From contig JBNOAI010000012.1 in assembly GCA_050283925.1 (NCBI GenBank), positions 124,001 to 188,000 of the forward strand: a stretch of 64,000 bases of DNA, given 5' to 3'. Positions 16,489-24,553 of this stretch are shown piece after piece. This DNA is from ZC4RG25 sp023428365 (GTDB lineage Bacteria > Pseudomonadota > Alphaproteobacteria > Rhizobiales > Hyphomicrobiaceae). Under the pieces are notes generated by a model, which saw only the letters and a list, made by a program, of their open reading frames with translations, searched no databases and had not been told where the DNA came from. The stretch's first letter is position 1; every line of letters starts with the position of its first letter. The position numbers and the translations under genes were made by a program.

Positions 16489-17835
16489 TCAGGCCAGCAT
16501 TCGGTTCGCCTTGACCAGCTCGATCACGCGATCGACAGCAGCCTCCATCGGGATCGACTGACGGTCTCCACTGCGGCGATCCTTGAGTTCAGCCTCGCCA
16601 GCCTTCACTCCCTTCGGTCCGACGATCAACTGATAGGGCAAGCCAATCAGATCCATCGTCGCGAACTTACCGCCCGCGCGTTCATCGGTGTCGTCGTACA
16701 AGACCTCGATACCCGCGTTGACGAGCTTGTCGTAGGCGCTGGCGCAGGCTTGGTCGGTTGCCGCATCGCCAGACTTGAGATTGATCAGCCCCACCTCGAA
16801 CGGAGCTACCGGAACTGGCCAGACGATTCCGGCATCGTCGTGACAGGCCTCGATAATCGCGCCTGCCAACCGCGATACGCCGACGCCGTACGACCCCATC
16901 TGCAGCGCAACCAGATTACCGTCCGGCCCCTGCACACGGCAGCCCATCGGCTCCGAATACTTGGTGCCGAAGAAGAAGATGTGGCCGACTTCGATACCGC
17001 GGGCGGACACCTGCTTGTCCTTCGGCACTTCGGCATCAAATCGCGACGCGTCGTGCTTCTCATCCGTAGCCGCGTAAAGTGACGTCCACGCCTTGACGAT
17101 CGGGGTCAGGTCCGAAGTGAAATCCGTGTCTGCCGGCGGGATCGCGCCCTCGATCAGATCCTTATGGCAGAAGACTTGGCTTTCACCGGTTTCGGCCAGG
17201 ATAATGAACTCATGGCTGAGATCGCCACCAATCGGGCCGGTGTCGGCAGCCATCGGAATCGATTGCAATCCGAGCCGAGCAAATGTCCGCAGATAAGCCG
17301 CGAACATCCGGTTGTAGGCGTGGCGTCCGGCCTCAGGCGTCAGGTCGAACGAATAGGCATCCTTCATCAGGAATTCGCGTCCGCGCATCACGCCGAAGCG
17401 CGGCCGGATCTCGTCGCGGAATTTCCACTGGATGTGATAGAGATTGCGCGGCAAGTCCTTATAGGACTTCACGCTTTCCTTGAAGATCTGGGTAATCTGC
17501 TCTTCGTTGGTCGGGCCGTAGAGCATGTCGCGCTCATGCCGATCCTGGATGCGCAGCATCTCCTTGCCGTACGCCTCGTAGCGGCCGGACTCGCGCCACA
17601 GGTCGGCGGACTGGATAGTCGGCATCAGAACTTCGATGGCGCCGGAGCGGTTCTGCTCCTCACGCACGATGTTCTCGATCTTTTTCAGCACCCGCAGGCC
17701 GAGCGGCAGCCATGAGTAGATGCCAGCGCTAGCCTGCCGGACCATGGCCGCGCGCAGCATCAGCTGATGCGAAACGATCTCCGCCTCCTTGGGCGTCTCA
17801 CGCAGGACGGGTAGGAAATAGCGGGACAGGCGCAT
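16489..17835 (-). CDS. proS: Prolyl-tRNA synthetase (short alphaproteobacterial type)
   Basis: A class II synthetase of 448 residues. It starts MRLSRYFLPVLRETPKEAEI, typical of the short ProRS that lacks the large editing insertion. Motif 2 is seen in FRDEIRPRFGVMRGREFLMKD and motif 3 in GSYGVGVSRLAGAIIE, and the C-terminal anticodon-binding domain is present. It charges tRNA-Pro with proline. The start at 17835 fits the family; the frame continues upstream to 17997 without a conserved sequence. A 493-base gene-free gap with a strong hairpin separates it from the DUF1467 gene, so it may have its own promoter. Confidence 0.96.
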   Translation of the reverse strand: MRLSRYFLPVLRETPKEAEIVSHQLMLRAAMVRQASAGIYSWLPLGLRVLKKIENIVREEQNRSGAIEVLMPTIQSADLWRESGRYEAYGKEMLRIQDRHERDMLYGPTNEEQITQIFKESVKSYKDLPRNLYHIQWKFRDEIRPRFGVMRGREFLMKDAYSFDLTPEAGRHAYNRMFAAYLRTFARLGLQSIPMAADTGPIGGDLSHEFIILAETGESQVFCHKDLIEGAIPPADTDFTSDLTPIVKAWTSLYAATDEKHDASRFDAEVPKDKQVSARGIEVGHIFFFGTKYSEPMGCRVQGPDGNLVALQMGSYGVGVSRLAGAIIEACHDDAGIVWPVPVAPFEVGLINLKSGDAATDQACASAYDKLVNAGIEVLYDDTDERAGGKFATMDLIGLPYQLIVGPKGVKAGEAELKDRRSGDRQSIPMEAAVDRVIELVKANRMLA

Positions 17836-18328
17836 GGGGCGAAGACCAGACTTGGTTAACGGATGGCGAAAGAACCGCGGACGACACATGCCGAGCCATT
17901 TGAATGCGCGGCATTCGTGCGGGGATACCCGGTTCTGCAAAGCGAGGCAATGGCGGCCGGACTGTGCCCACAGGGCGCGAAAAACGCCGCCGATCATTGC
18001 CGATTAGGAAACAGTCTCTTTTTGAATCTCCGACCATCAAGATTCCGTGACAGATCGCCGCGAGTTGAGTATGGTCTGCTCGTCGACGAAAGGGTCCAAG
18101 GCCGACATAGAATTCGGCGCTGAGCCCAAGTCTAGGGAAGGGAAGGCGAGCCGATGGGGCACGGCCCCACGGCCATGATGATACCGGTGGTTCCCGTTGG
18201 CGCTCGTGATGGCCAGAACCGCGGTGCAAGAAAAATTCAGCAGATGATGAGCCCAGGACAGCAAGGTCGAAACGGCCTTGCTGTCCATCTCCACCCCAAC
18301 ACATACGCCGAAGCCGCGCCTGAACGGA
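17836..18328. other. Gene-free gap between the DUF1467 gene and proS
   Basis: Open frames cross this 493-base stretch, but none has a credible ribosome binding site or a recognisable protein. It contains one strong hairpin (18256-18286) just after the DUF1467 gene on the minus strand, and must include the leader of proS. I could not identify a clear promoter. Confidence 0.55.
18256..18286 (-). terminator. 11-bp hairpin downstream of the DUF1467 gene
   Basis: GGACAGCAAGG (18256-18266) pairs perfectly with CCTTGCTGTCC (18276-18286) around a 9-base loop. It lies 43 bases past the DUF1467 stop on the minus strand. It lacks a T-run, so it may be a weak or factor-assisted terminator at the end of the nuo-to-DUF1467 transcript. 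Confidence 0.5.
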
Positions 18329-18586
18329 TCAGTCGGCGTACGTCAGGAATTCCAGGGGAATAAGCCGGTAGGTGATGACCACCCAAACTCCGGCGAAGAC
18401 GACAGCGGCAACGACCGTATTCAGAAGGAAAACGCGCCACATGCGCGGAGCGCTTGGCGCGCTCTCGGGCGTTCCCGGCACGACATTATTATCCTCGCCC
18501 TGCGTGCGCACGCCGAGGGGAAGAACGGCGAACAGAACCGTCCACCAGATAATGAAATAGACTGCAATCGACAGCGTGATGCCCAT
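18329..18586 (-). CDS. DUF1467 family small membrane protein
   Basis: An 85-residue protein with two membrane spans: residues 1-25 (SIAVYFIIWWTVLFAVLPLG) and residues 52-72 (FLLNTVVAAVVFAGVWVVIT), joined by a short soluble loop. The N-terminal WWTVLF-LPLGVRTQ pattern marks DUF1467, a family found mainly in Alphaproteobacteria. Function is unknown. It starts 9 bases after the mce stop and is normally found between mce and proS in Rhizobiales, as here. Confidence 0.85.
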   Translation of the reverse strand: MGITLSIAVYFIIWWTVLFAVLPLGVRTQGEDNNVVPGTPESAPSAPRMWRVFLLNTVVAAVVFAGVWVVITYRLIPLEFLTYAD

Positions 18587-18595
18587 TCGAATACC

Positions 18596-19000
18596 TCAGG
18601 CCTGCTCCAGCTCGACCAGCGTGCCGAGAAAATCCTTCGGATGAAGGAAGAGAACCGGCTTTCCATGAGCCCCGATTTTCGGCTCACCGCTCCCCAAGAC
18701 TCTCGCACCGCTCGCCTTCAGACGATCTCGCGCCGCCAGGATGTCATCGACCTCATAGCAAACGTGATGAATGCCGCCATCCGGGTTGCGCTCCAGAAAC
18801 TTGGCGATCGGCGAGTCTTGCCCGATCGGCTCCAACAGCTCGATCTTGGTGTTGGGCAGCGTGATGAACACCACCGTCACGCCATGATCCGGATGAAGCG
18901 ACGGCTCGGAAACTTCGGCGCCAAGCGTATCGCGGTAGACTGCAGCTGCCGCTGCGAGATCCTTCACTGCGATAGCCACGTGATTCAGGCGTCCGATCAT
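18596..19000 (-). CDS. mce: Methylmalonyl-CoA epimerase
   Basis: A 134-residue glyoxalase/dioxygenase-fold enzyme that interconverts (R)- and (S)-methylmalonyl-CoA. It begins MIGRLNHVAIAVKDLAAAAA, has the metal ligand His7, the middle segment GIHHVCYEVDDI and the final metal Glu in GTLVELEQA. It works with propionyl-CoA carboxylase and methylmalonyl-CoA mutase, whose chaperone gene meaB is at 54947 in this window. A TAGGAG ribosome binding site precedes the ATG. It follows rnj by 52 bases in the same operon. Confidence 0.93.
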   Translation of the reverse strand: MIGRLNHVAIAVKDLAAAAAVYRDTLGAEVSEPSLHPDHGVTVVFITLPNTKIELLEPIGQDSPIAKFLERNPDGGIHHVCYEVDDILAARDRLKASGARVLGSGEPKIGAHGKPVLFLHPKDFLGTLVELEQA

Positions 19001-19052
19001 AACAGCCTACTCCTACCTGCGCCGACGCCCGGGTCGCAAGGAGCGTCTCGCC

Positions 19053-20753
19053 TCAGCTATCAATGACGTTGATCAGAACCTTCGCAACAGGCTTCTTGCC
19101 CCAGGCCTGATCAATGGCGGCGCGTACAGAACGCCGCACAGCCTCGCGCACCAGCGCAAAATCACGGCGTTTCGCAGCGGGAATACTGCGCAACGCGCCA
19201 TCGACGGCAGAGTAAGCGATATCCTCCATCGGCGTGCCGTCAGCGCTTTCAGCCGGCACACCATCAAGCACCAATTCCGGCTCGCCGAGGATTTCACCGC
19301 GCCGCCCCATCGCAATCGCGACCACGACGATGCCAGCGTGCGACAAACGGCGTCGGTCCCTCACCGGACCGTCAGCGGGGACAATCAATCGGCCATCGCG
19401 ATAGACGCGACCGACCGGCGCTTCATCGACAATCGCGACCGGCCCCGGCGCCAGCCGCACCATCTGGCCACTCTGCACCGCGTGAACATCCGGCACGCCA
19501 GCAGCCTTCGCCAGCGCGGCGTGCTCCCGCAAATGGCGCGCCTCGCCGTGCATCGGAATTGCGACCGCGGGCTTCAGCCAATCGTAAAGCTCCTTCAGTT
19601 CCTCGCGGCGGGGATGGCCGGTGACATGAACGAGCGCATCGGCATCGGTGATGATGTCGACGCCAAGCAGGGCGAGATTGTTCTGCACCTTCGCCACGGA
19701 CTTCTCGTTGCCGGGAATGGTGCGCGAAGAAAAAATGACCAGATCGCCGTGCCTGAGATCGATATCCGGATGCTGATCTTCCGCGATCCGCGCCAAAGCC
19801 GCGCGCGGCTCGCCCTGGCTGCCGGTACACAGCATCAGCACTTCGTCAGGATCGAGATAGCTGGCCTGCTGCTGATCGAGATAGCGGAAGTTTTCCGGCA
19901 GATATCCCGTATCCATCGCGACCTGGATCACGCGATGCAAGGCACGGCCAGCAACCACGAGGTGACGGCGGGTTGCGTTGGCGGCGTCAGCAACGGCACG
20001 CACGCGCGCGACATTGGACGCGAACGTCGTAACCGCCACCCGGCGCTTCGCCTTCCCGATGATCTTCGTGATGGATTGCGCGACGGCTGTTTCCGACGGC
20101 GACCGGCCGTCGCGAAACGCATTGGTCGAGTCGCAAACAAGCGCGCGGACACCTTCCTGCGCCAGCGCTTTGATCTTGGCTTCATCGGTTGGATCGCCGA
20201 CCAGCGGCTCACGATCGAGCTTCCAGTCGCCGGTGTGAAAGATCACCCCATACGGCGTCCTGATAGCGATGCCAGACGGTTCCGGAATCGAATGCGACAT
20301 GGTCACGAGTTCGATATCGAACGCGCCGACGTTAAAGCGCGAGCCTGGCTCGACCACGGTAATCGGCAACTTCACCCGGTTGCCGAACTCCGCCAGCTTG
20401 GAGCGCAGCATTCCAGCAGTGAACGGGGTCGCGTAGATCGGCACACCGAGCTTCGGCCACAGGTCTATCACTGCGCCGAGATGATCTTCATGCGCGTGCG
20501 TGATGACGATGCCGTCGAGAGCGTTACGCTCCTCTTCAATGAACCGGAGATCCGGCAGCACGACGTCCACGCCCGGCTCGGCTTCTCCTGGAAACGTCAG
20601 TCCCAGGTCGACCATCAGCCAGCGTCGCGATCTCTCCGGGCCGATCCCGTAGAGATAGACGTTCATGCCGATCTCACCGAGGCCGCCAAGCGCCATGAAG
20701 ACGACCTCGTCTTCAATCGGCGCTCCGCCGCTGCCTCGCTTTCCGTCCATCAT
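19053..20753 (-). CDS. rnj: Ribonuclease J
   Basis: A 566-residue metallo-beta-lactamase/beta-CASP nuclease that processes and degrades RNA by 5'-to-3' exo- and endonucleolytic cleavage. The zinc motif is His86-x-His88-x-Asp90-His91 (THAHEDHLGAV); further motifs are FHTGDWKLD and the beta-CASP TGSQGEPRAAL. The length is typical. The ATGATG start overlaps the birA stop, so the genes are probably translationally coupled. This position between birA and mce is the common one in Rhizobiales. Confidence 0.94.
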   Translation of the reverse strand: MMDGKRGSGGAPIEDEVVFMALGGLGEIGMNVYLYGIGPERSRRWLMVDLGLTFPGEAEPGVDVVLPDLRFIEEERNALDGIVITHAHEDHLGAVIDLWPKLGVPIYATPFTAGMLRSKLAEFGNRVKLPITVVEPGSRFNVGAFDIELVTMSHSIPEPSGIAIRTPYGVIFHTGDWKLDREPLVGDPTDEAKIKALAQEGVRALVCDSTNAFRDGRSPSETAVAQSITKIIGKAKRRVAVTTFASNVARVRAVADAANATRRHLVVAGRALHRVIQVAMDTGYLPENFRYLDQQQASYLDPDEVLMLCTGSQGEPRAALARIAEDQHPDIDLRHGDLVIFSSRTIPGNEKSVAKVQNNLALLGVDIITDADALVHVTGHPRREELKELYDWLKPAVAIPMHGEARHLREHAALAKAAGVPDVHAVQSGQMVRLAPGPVAIVDEAPVGRVYRDGRLIVPADGPVRDRRRLSHAGIVVVAIAMGRRGEILGEPELVLDGVPAESADGTPMEDIAYSAVDGALRSIPAAKRRDFALVREAVRRSVRAAIDQAWGKKPVAKVLINVIDS

Positions 20754-21550
20754 TCAGGTCCCCTCACGGCTGCCGCCGCGGCGCCGAGCGTAACATCCCC
20801 GTATGAGAACCGCCGTTCCCGGCCCTCAGGGTCGCGCAGTATAAGTGATCCGCCCTCGTCTATTCCAACGTAAACGCCTTCGACGCGTTCCGTACCCGCA
20901 TGAATGACGACTGGCTCGCCTGGACGGCCTGCCCGCTCCAGCCACGCAGCTCGAATATCCGCGAACCCCGCCCCACACTTCCAGCGCGCAAGCCACGATT
21001 GCAGCGCATCATCCAGCAGGCCCAACGCTGCCTCGGGACTGCAATCGACACCGTGCGCCGCCAGATGTGTCACGTCCCGCCCCAACCCGTCAGGCTGCCC
21101 CGCCAGATTGAGACCGATGCCGACGACAACCGCGAGGCGGCTGTCCCCTGGCACGGACATGCTCTCCGGAAGGATGCCCGCAACCTTGGCCGTGCCGATC
21201 AGCACATCGTTGGGCCATTTCAGCCGCAGTACCGGGATCAAGCGGCCGCGCTCAGCGGCGGCCGCGCGGATCGCATCGACCACGGCAACCCCTGTGAGTA
21301 ACGAGAGCTGGTAGACGGTATCCGGCCGGCACTCGAGACGCGTGAGAAGGCTGGCGTAGAGGTTCCCCGCAACGGACGTCCAGGTTCTCCCCGATCGACC
21401 GCGGCCAAGCGACTGCGCGCCAGCCCAGACCCACAGCGGTCCGGGCTCGCCTGCTGTGGCTCGTCTCATCGCTTCGGCGTTGGTCGAATCGATCACCTCG
21501 AACCTGAGGTGCCGCGTGCCACGCGGGAGCGCGGGATCTACCTCCGGCAT
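20750..21550 (-). CDS. birA: Biotin-[acetyl-CoA-carboxylase] ligase
   Basis: A 266-residue monofunctional biotin protein ligase without the N-terminal DNA-binding domain of E. coli BirA. The biotin-AMP loop GRGRSGRTW is at residues 49-57, the KWPND motif at 111-115 and the catalytic lysine in KVAGIL at about 122. The small SH3-like C-terminal domain is present. It attaches biotin to carboxylases such as acetyl-CoA or propionyl-CoA carboxylase. A TAGGAG site lies in the 9-base gap after nuoN, so it belongs to the nuo transcript. Confidence 0.93.
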   Translation of the reverse strand: MPEVDPALPRGTRHLRFEVIDSTNAEAMRRATAGEPGPLWVWAGAQSLGRGRSGRTWTSVAGNLYASLLTRLECRPDTVYQLSLLTGVAVVDAIRAAAAERGRLIPVLRLKWPNDVLIGTAKVAGILPESMSVPGDSRLAVVVGIGLNLAGQPDGLGRDVTHLAAHGVDCSPEAALGLLDDALQSWLARWKCGAGFADIRAAWLERAGRPGEPVVIHAGTERVEGVYVGIDEGGSLILRDPEGRERRFSYGDVTLGAAAAAVRGPE

Positions 21551-21559
21551 CTGCTCCTA

Positions 21560-23017
21560 TCAATAGCGGAATGTACTGGCCGCCACGTCTGCCGCATTGA
21601 TGAGCGGAGTCGGCAAGTACGGTACAATGAAAGCAAAAATGACAAATGCACAGCTGAGCGCCATGACGAAGCCAGCCTTGGGCCGGATCGGCAGGAAGCT
21701 CTCTTTCGGCGTGTCGAAGAACATGATTTTGACGATGCGGAGATAGTAGTAAGCGCCGACAACGCTTGCCAGCACGCCGATCACTGCCAGCGTGTAGAGC
21801 TGTGCGTTGATCGCCGCCAGGAAAATATAGAACTTCGCAAAAAATCCTGCAAACGGAGGAATTCCGGCCAGCGAGAACATCAGCACCCCGAGCACGAAGG
21901 CCATCGGCAGGTTGTTCTGGGCAAGCCCTGCTAGCTCATCGATGTCTTCCACCGGACCGTCATCGCGCCGCATCGAGAGGATGCAGGCGAACGTGCCGAG
22001 CGTCATGATCAGGTAGATGCCCATGTAGAGCACGATGCCCCGCGTCCCCTCCTGCGAGGCCGAGGCCAGACCGATCAGCGCATAGCCAATATGCCCGATC
22101 GCCGAATAGGCCATCAGTCGCTTGATGTTGCGCTGTCCGATCGCGGCGAAGGCGCCCAAAATCATGGAGGCAATCGACAGGAAGACGATGATCTGCTGCC
22201 ACTGCGGCGTCATGCCGGAGAAGGCCGATAGCAGCAGACGGACCAGCAGCGCTACGGCAGCGACCTTGGCGGCGGATGCGAAGAACGCGACGACCGGTGT
22301 CGGCGCGCCTTCGTAAACGTCCGGCGTCCACATATGGAACGGCACTGCCGAGACCTTGAACGCGAGGCCGACCAGTACGAACACGAGGCCGAAGATCAGG
22401 CCGAGGTTCTGCGCGGCATTGGGGTCATTCGCGGCATTGGCAATGGTCACGAAACTCGTCGAACCGGTGAACCCGTAGACCAGCGACGCGCCATACAGCA
22501 GCATGCCGGACGCGAGCGCACCGAGGACGAAATACTTAAGGCCCGCTTCGCTGGACCTCACCTGATCGCGGCGGAACGCGGCCATCACATAAAGCGCAAG
22601 GCTCTGCATCTCCAGACCGAGGTACAGCGAGATGAGATCACCGGCTGAGATCATCACCATCATGCCCGTCGTCGCCAGCAGCATGAGGATGGGATACTCG
22701 AACTTCATCTGACGGACGTCAGAGAACTCGTCGAAAGTCAGCAGCAGCGCGACCGCCGCACCGGCGAGCACGAGCAGCTTCATCACTCGCGCGAAGTTGT
22801 CGACGACGAAAGCACCTTCGAACAGCAATTGCGGTTCGGTCGGCTGGTACAGCACCAGGAAGCCAGCGATCGCCAGAACGCCGATAGCCGCCCACCCAAC
22901 GCTCCGTCCGGTCTCGTCGCCCTCAGGACGGAAGACACCGTAAACGAGCAAAACCATGGCCCCAATGGCGAGAACCAGTTCGGGGTACAGCGGCGCTATG
23001 GCATCCAATTGGGTCAT
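21560..23017 (-). CDS. nuoN: NADH-quinone oxidoreductase subunit N
   Basis: A 485-residue antiporter-like membrane subunit of complex I with about 14 spans. The NuoN/Mrp core is marked by FKVSAVPFHMWTPDVYEGAP, which carries the conserved proline-rich loop, and by RNIKRLMAYSAIGHIGYAL. It forms one of the proton channels driven by quinone reduction. It is the last gene of the nuo operon and is followed after 9 bases by birA, as in other Rhizobiales. Confidence 0.97.
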   Translation of the reverse strand: MTQLDAIAPLYPELVLAIGAMVLLVYGVFRPEGDETGRSVGWAAIGVLAIAGFLVLYQPTEPQLLFEGAFVVDNFARVMKLLVLAGAAVALLLTFDEFSDVRQMKFEYPILMLLATTGMMVMISAGDLISLYLGLEMQSLALYVMAAFRRDQVRSSEAGLKYFVLGALASGMLLYGASLVYGFTGSTSFVTIANAANDPNAAQNLGLIFGLVFVLVGLAFKVSAVPFHMWTPDVYEGAPTPVVAFFASAAKVAAVALLVRLLLSAFSGMTPQWQQIIVFLSIASMILGAFAAIGQRNIKRLMAYSAIGHIGYALIGLASASQEGTRGIVLYMGIYLIMTLGTFACILSMRRDDGPVEDIDELAGLAQNNLPMAFVLGVLMFSLAGIPPFAGFFAKFYIFLAAINAQLYTLAVIGVLASVVGAYYYLRIVKIMFFDTPKESFLPIRPKAGFVMALSCAFVIFAFIVPYLPTPLINAADVAASTFRY

Positions 23018-23053
23018 CTTCGTTCCTGGGAACCGCTTCCGGGTCTCCGGCCT

Positions 23054-24553
23054 CTATTGCGCAAGCGCCGCAGCCGTTCGGATGGCGGCCTCATAATTCT
23101 GGACGAGGTTCTTCACGGATACGGCCGTCACGTCGAGGATCGGAGCCGGGTAGAAACCAAACAGGATGGTGAGGATGACGAGCGGCGCCATCACCACGAT
23201 CTCACGCGGGCTCATATCCTTGATCGCCTTCAGGCTCGGCTTGTCGAGCACGCCGAACACAACCCGGCGATAGAGAAAGAGCGCGTAGCAGGCAGAAAGG
23301 ATCACGCCGCTGGTCGCGAAGAACGCCACCCACGTGTTGACCTTGAACGCCGCCAGCAGCGTCAGGAATTCGCCGACGAAACCGCTGGTGCCCGGCAGGC
23401 CGACGTTGGCCATGGTGAAGACCATGAAACAGAAGGCGTAGATCGGCATGCGGTTCACGAGCCCGCCGTAGGCCGTGATCTGCCGTGTATGCAGGCGATC
23501 GTAAATCACGCCGACACACAGGAAGAGCGCCGCGGAAACAATGCCGTGCGACAGCATCTGGAAGATCGCACCGTCCACGCCCTGTGCGTTCATCGTGAAG
23601 ATGCCCATGGTCACAAAGCCCATGTGCGCCACCGATGAATAGGCGATCAGCTTTTTGATATCCTCCTGCACCAGCGCCACCAGCGAGGTGTAGACGATGG
23701 CGATCACCGACAGAGCGAACACAAACGGAGCCAGCTCCTGGCTCGCAATCGGGAACATCGGCACGGAAAAGCGCAGGAAGCCGTAGCCACCCATTTTCAG
23801 CATGATGGCCGCCAGGATCACCGAGCCGGCTGTCGGCGCTTCAACGTGCGCGTCCGGCAACCAAGTGTGTACCGGCCACATCGGCATCTTCACCGCGAAC
23901 GAGGCGAAGAAGGCCAGCCATAGCCACCACTGCATGTCCGCTGGGAAGGTCGTCTTCAGCAGCACGACGATGTCGGTCGTACCTGCGTGCCAGTACATCG
24001 CCATCATGGCGAGCAGCATCAGCAGCGAGCCGAGCAGCGTGTAGAGGAAGAACTTGAAACTGGCGTAGACGCGGCGCGGGCCACCCCAAACACCGATGAT
24101 CAGGAACATCGGGATCAGGCCAGCCTCGAAGAACAGATAGAACAGCACCAGATCGAGCGCGCAGAACACACCGATCATCAGCGTTTCCATCACAAGGAAC
24201 GCGATCATGTACTCCTTCACGCGATCCGTAATACTGTCCCAGCTCGCCAGGATGCACAGCGGCATCAGGAACGTCGTGAGGATGACGAACAGCATCGAAA
24301 TGCCGTCGACGCCGAGGCGATAGCTGATCGAATTGCCAAGCCATGCATGCTCTTCGACGAACTGGAAGTTCGCCGTGGTCTTGTCGAAGTTGATCCAGAT
24401 CAGCAGCGACACGGCGAATGTGACGATCGTCGTCCAGAGTGCAACGAAGCGCGCGTTCTGAACCGCATCGCGCGGCAGGAAGGCGATGAACACGACGCCG
24501 ACCAACGGCAGGAACGTGATCAGTGACAGAAGTGGTGCAGTGGCGAGGTTCAT
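23054..24553 (-). CDS. nuoM: NADH-quinone oxidoreductase subunit M
   Basis: A 499-residue antiporter-like membrane subunit of complex I, usual length. Landmarks are KMPMWPVHTWLPDAHVEAPT, with the conserved lysine and TM7b loop, and LVQEDIKKLIAYSSVAHMGF in the second half-channel. It pumps protons next to NuoL and NuoN. The ATG at 24553 overlaps the nuoL stop by 4 bases (ATGA), which implies coupled translation. Confidence 0.97.
   Translation of the reverse strand: MNLATAPLLSLITFLPLVGVVFIAFLPRDAVQNARFVALWTTIVTFAVSLLIWINFDKTTANFQFVEEHAWLGNSISYRLGVDGISMLFVILTTFLMPLCILASWDSITDRVKEYMIAFLVMETLMIGVFCALDLVLFYLFFEAGLIPMFLIIGVWGGPRRVYASFKFFLYTLLGSLLMLLAMMAMYWHAGTTDIVVLLKTTFPADMQWWLWLAFFASFAVKMPMWPVHTWLPDAHVEAPTAGSVILAAIMLKMGGYGFLRFSVPMFPIASQELAPFVFALSVIAIVYTSLVALVQEDIKKLIAYSSVAHMGFVTMGIFTMNAQGVDGAIFQMLSHGIVSAALFLCVGVIYDRLHTRQITAYGGLVNRMPIYAFCFMVFTMANVGLPGTSGFVGEFLTLLAAFKVNTWVAFFATSGVILSACYALFLYRRVVFGVLDKPSLKAIKDMSPREIVVMAPLVILTILFGFYPAPILDVTAVSVKNLVQNYEAAIRTAAALAQ

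Noticed and set aside
17888..17914. ATGCCG / CGGCAT inverted repeat in the proS leader
   Set aside because: Only 6 bp with a long spacer; expected by chance in a stretch of this size.
17798..18304. A 168-codon minus-strand frame in the proS upstream gap
   Set aside because: It overlaps the proS start, has no ribosome binding site and no resemblance to any family; treated as non-coding leader.
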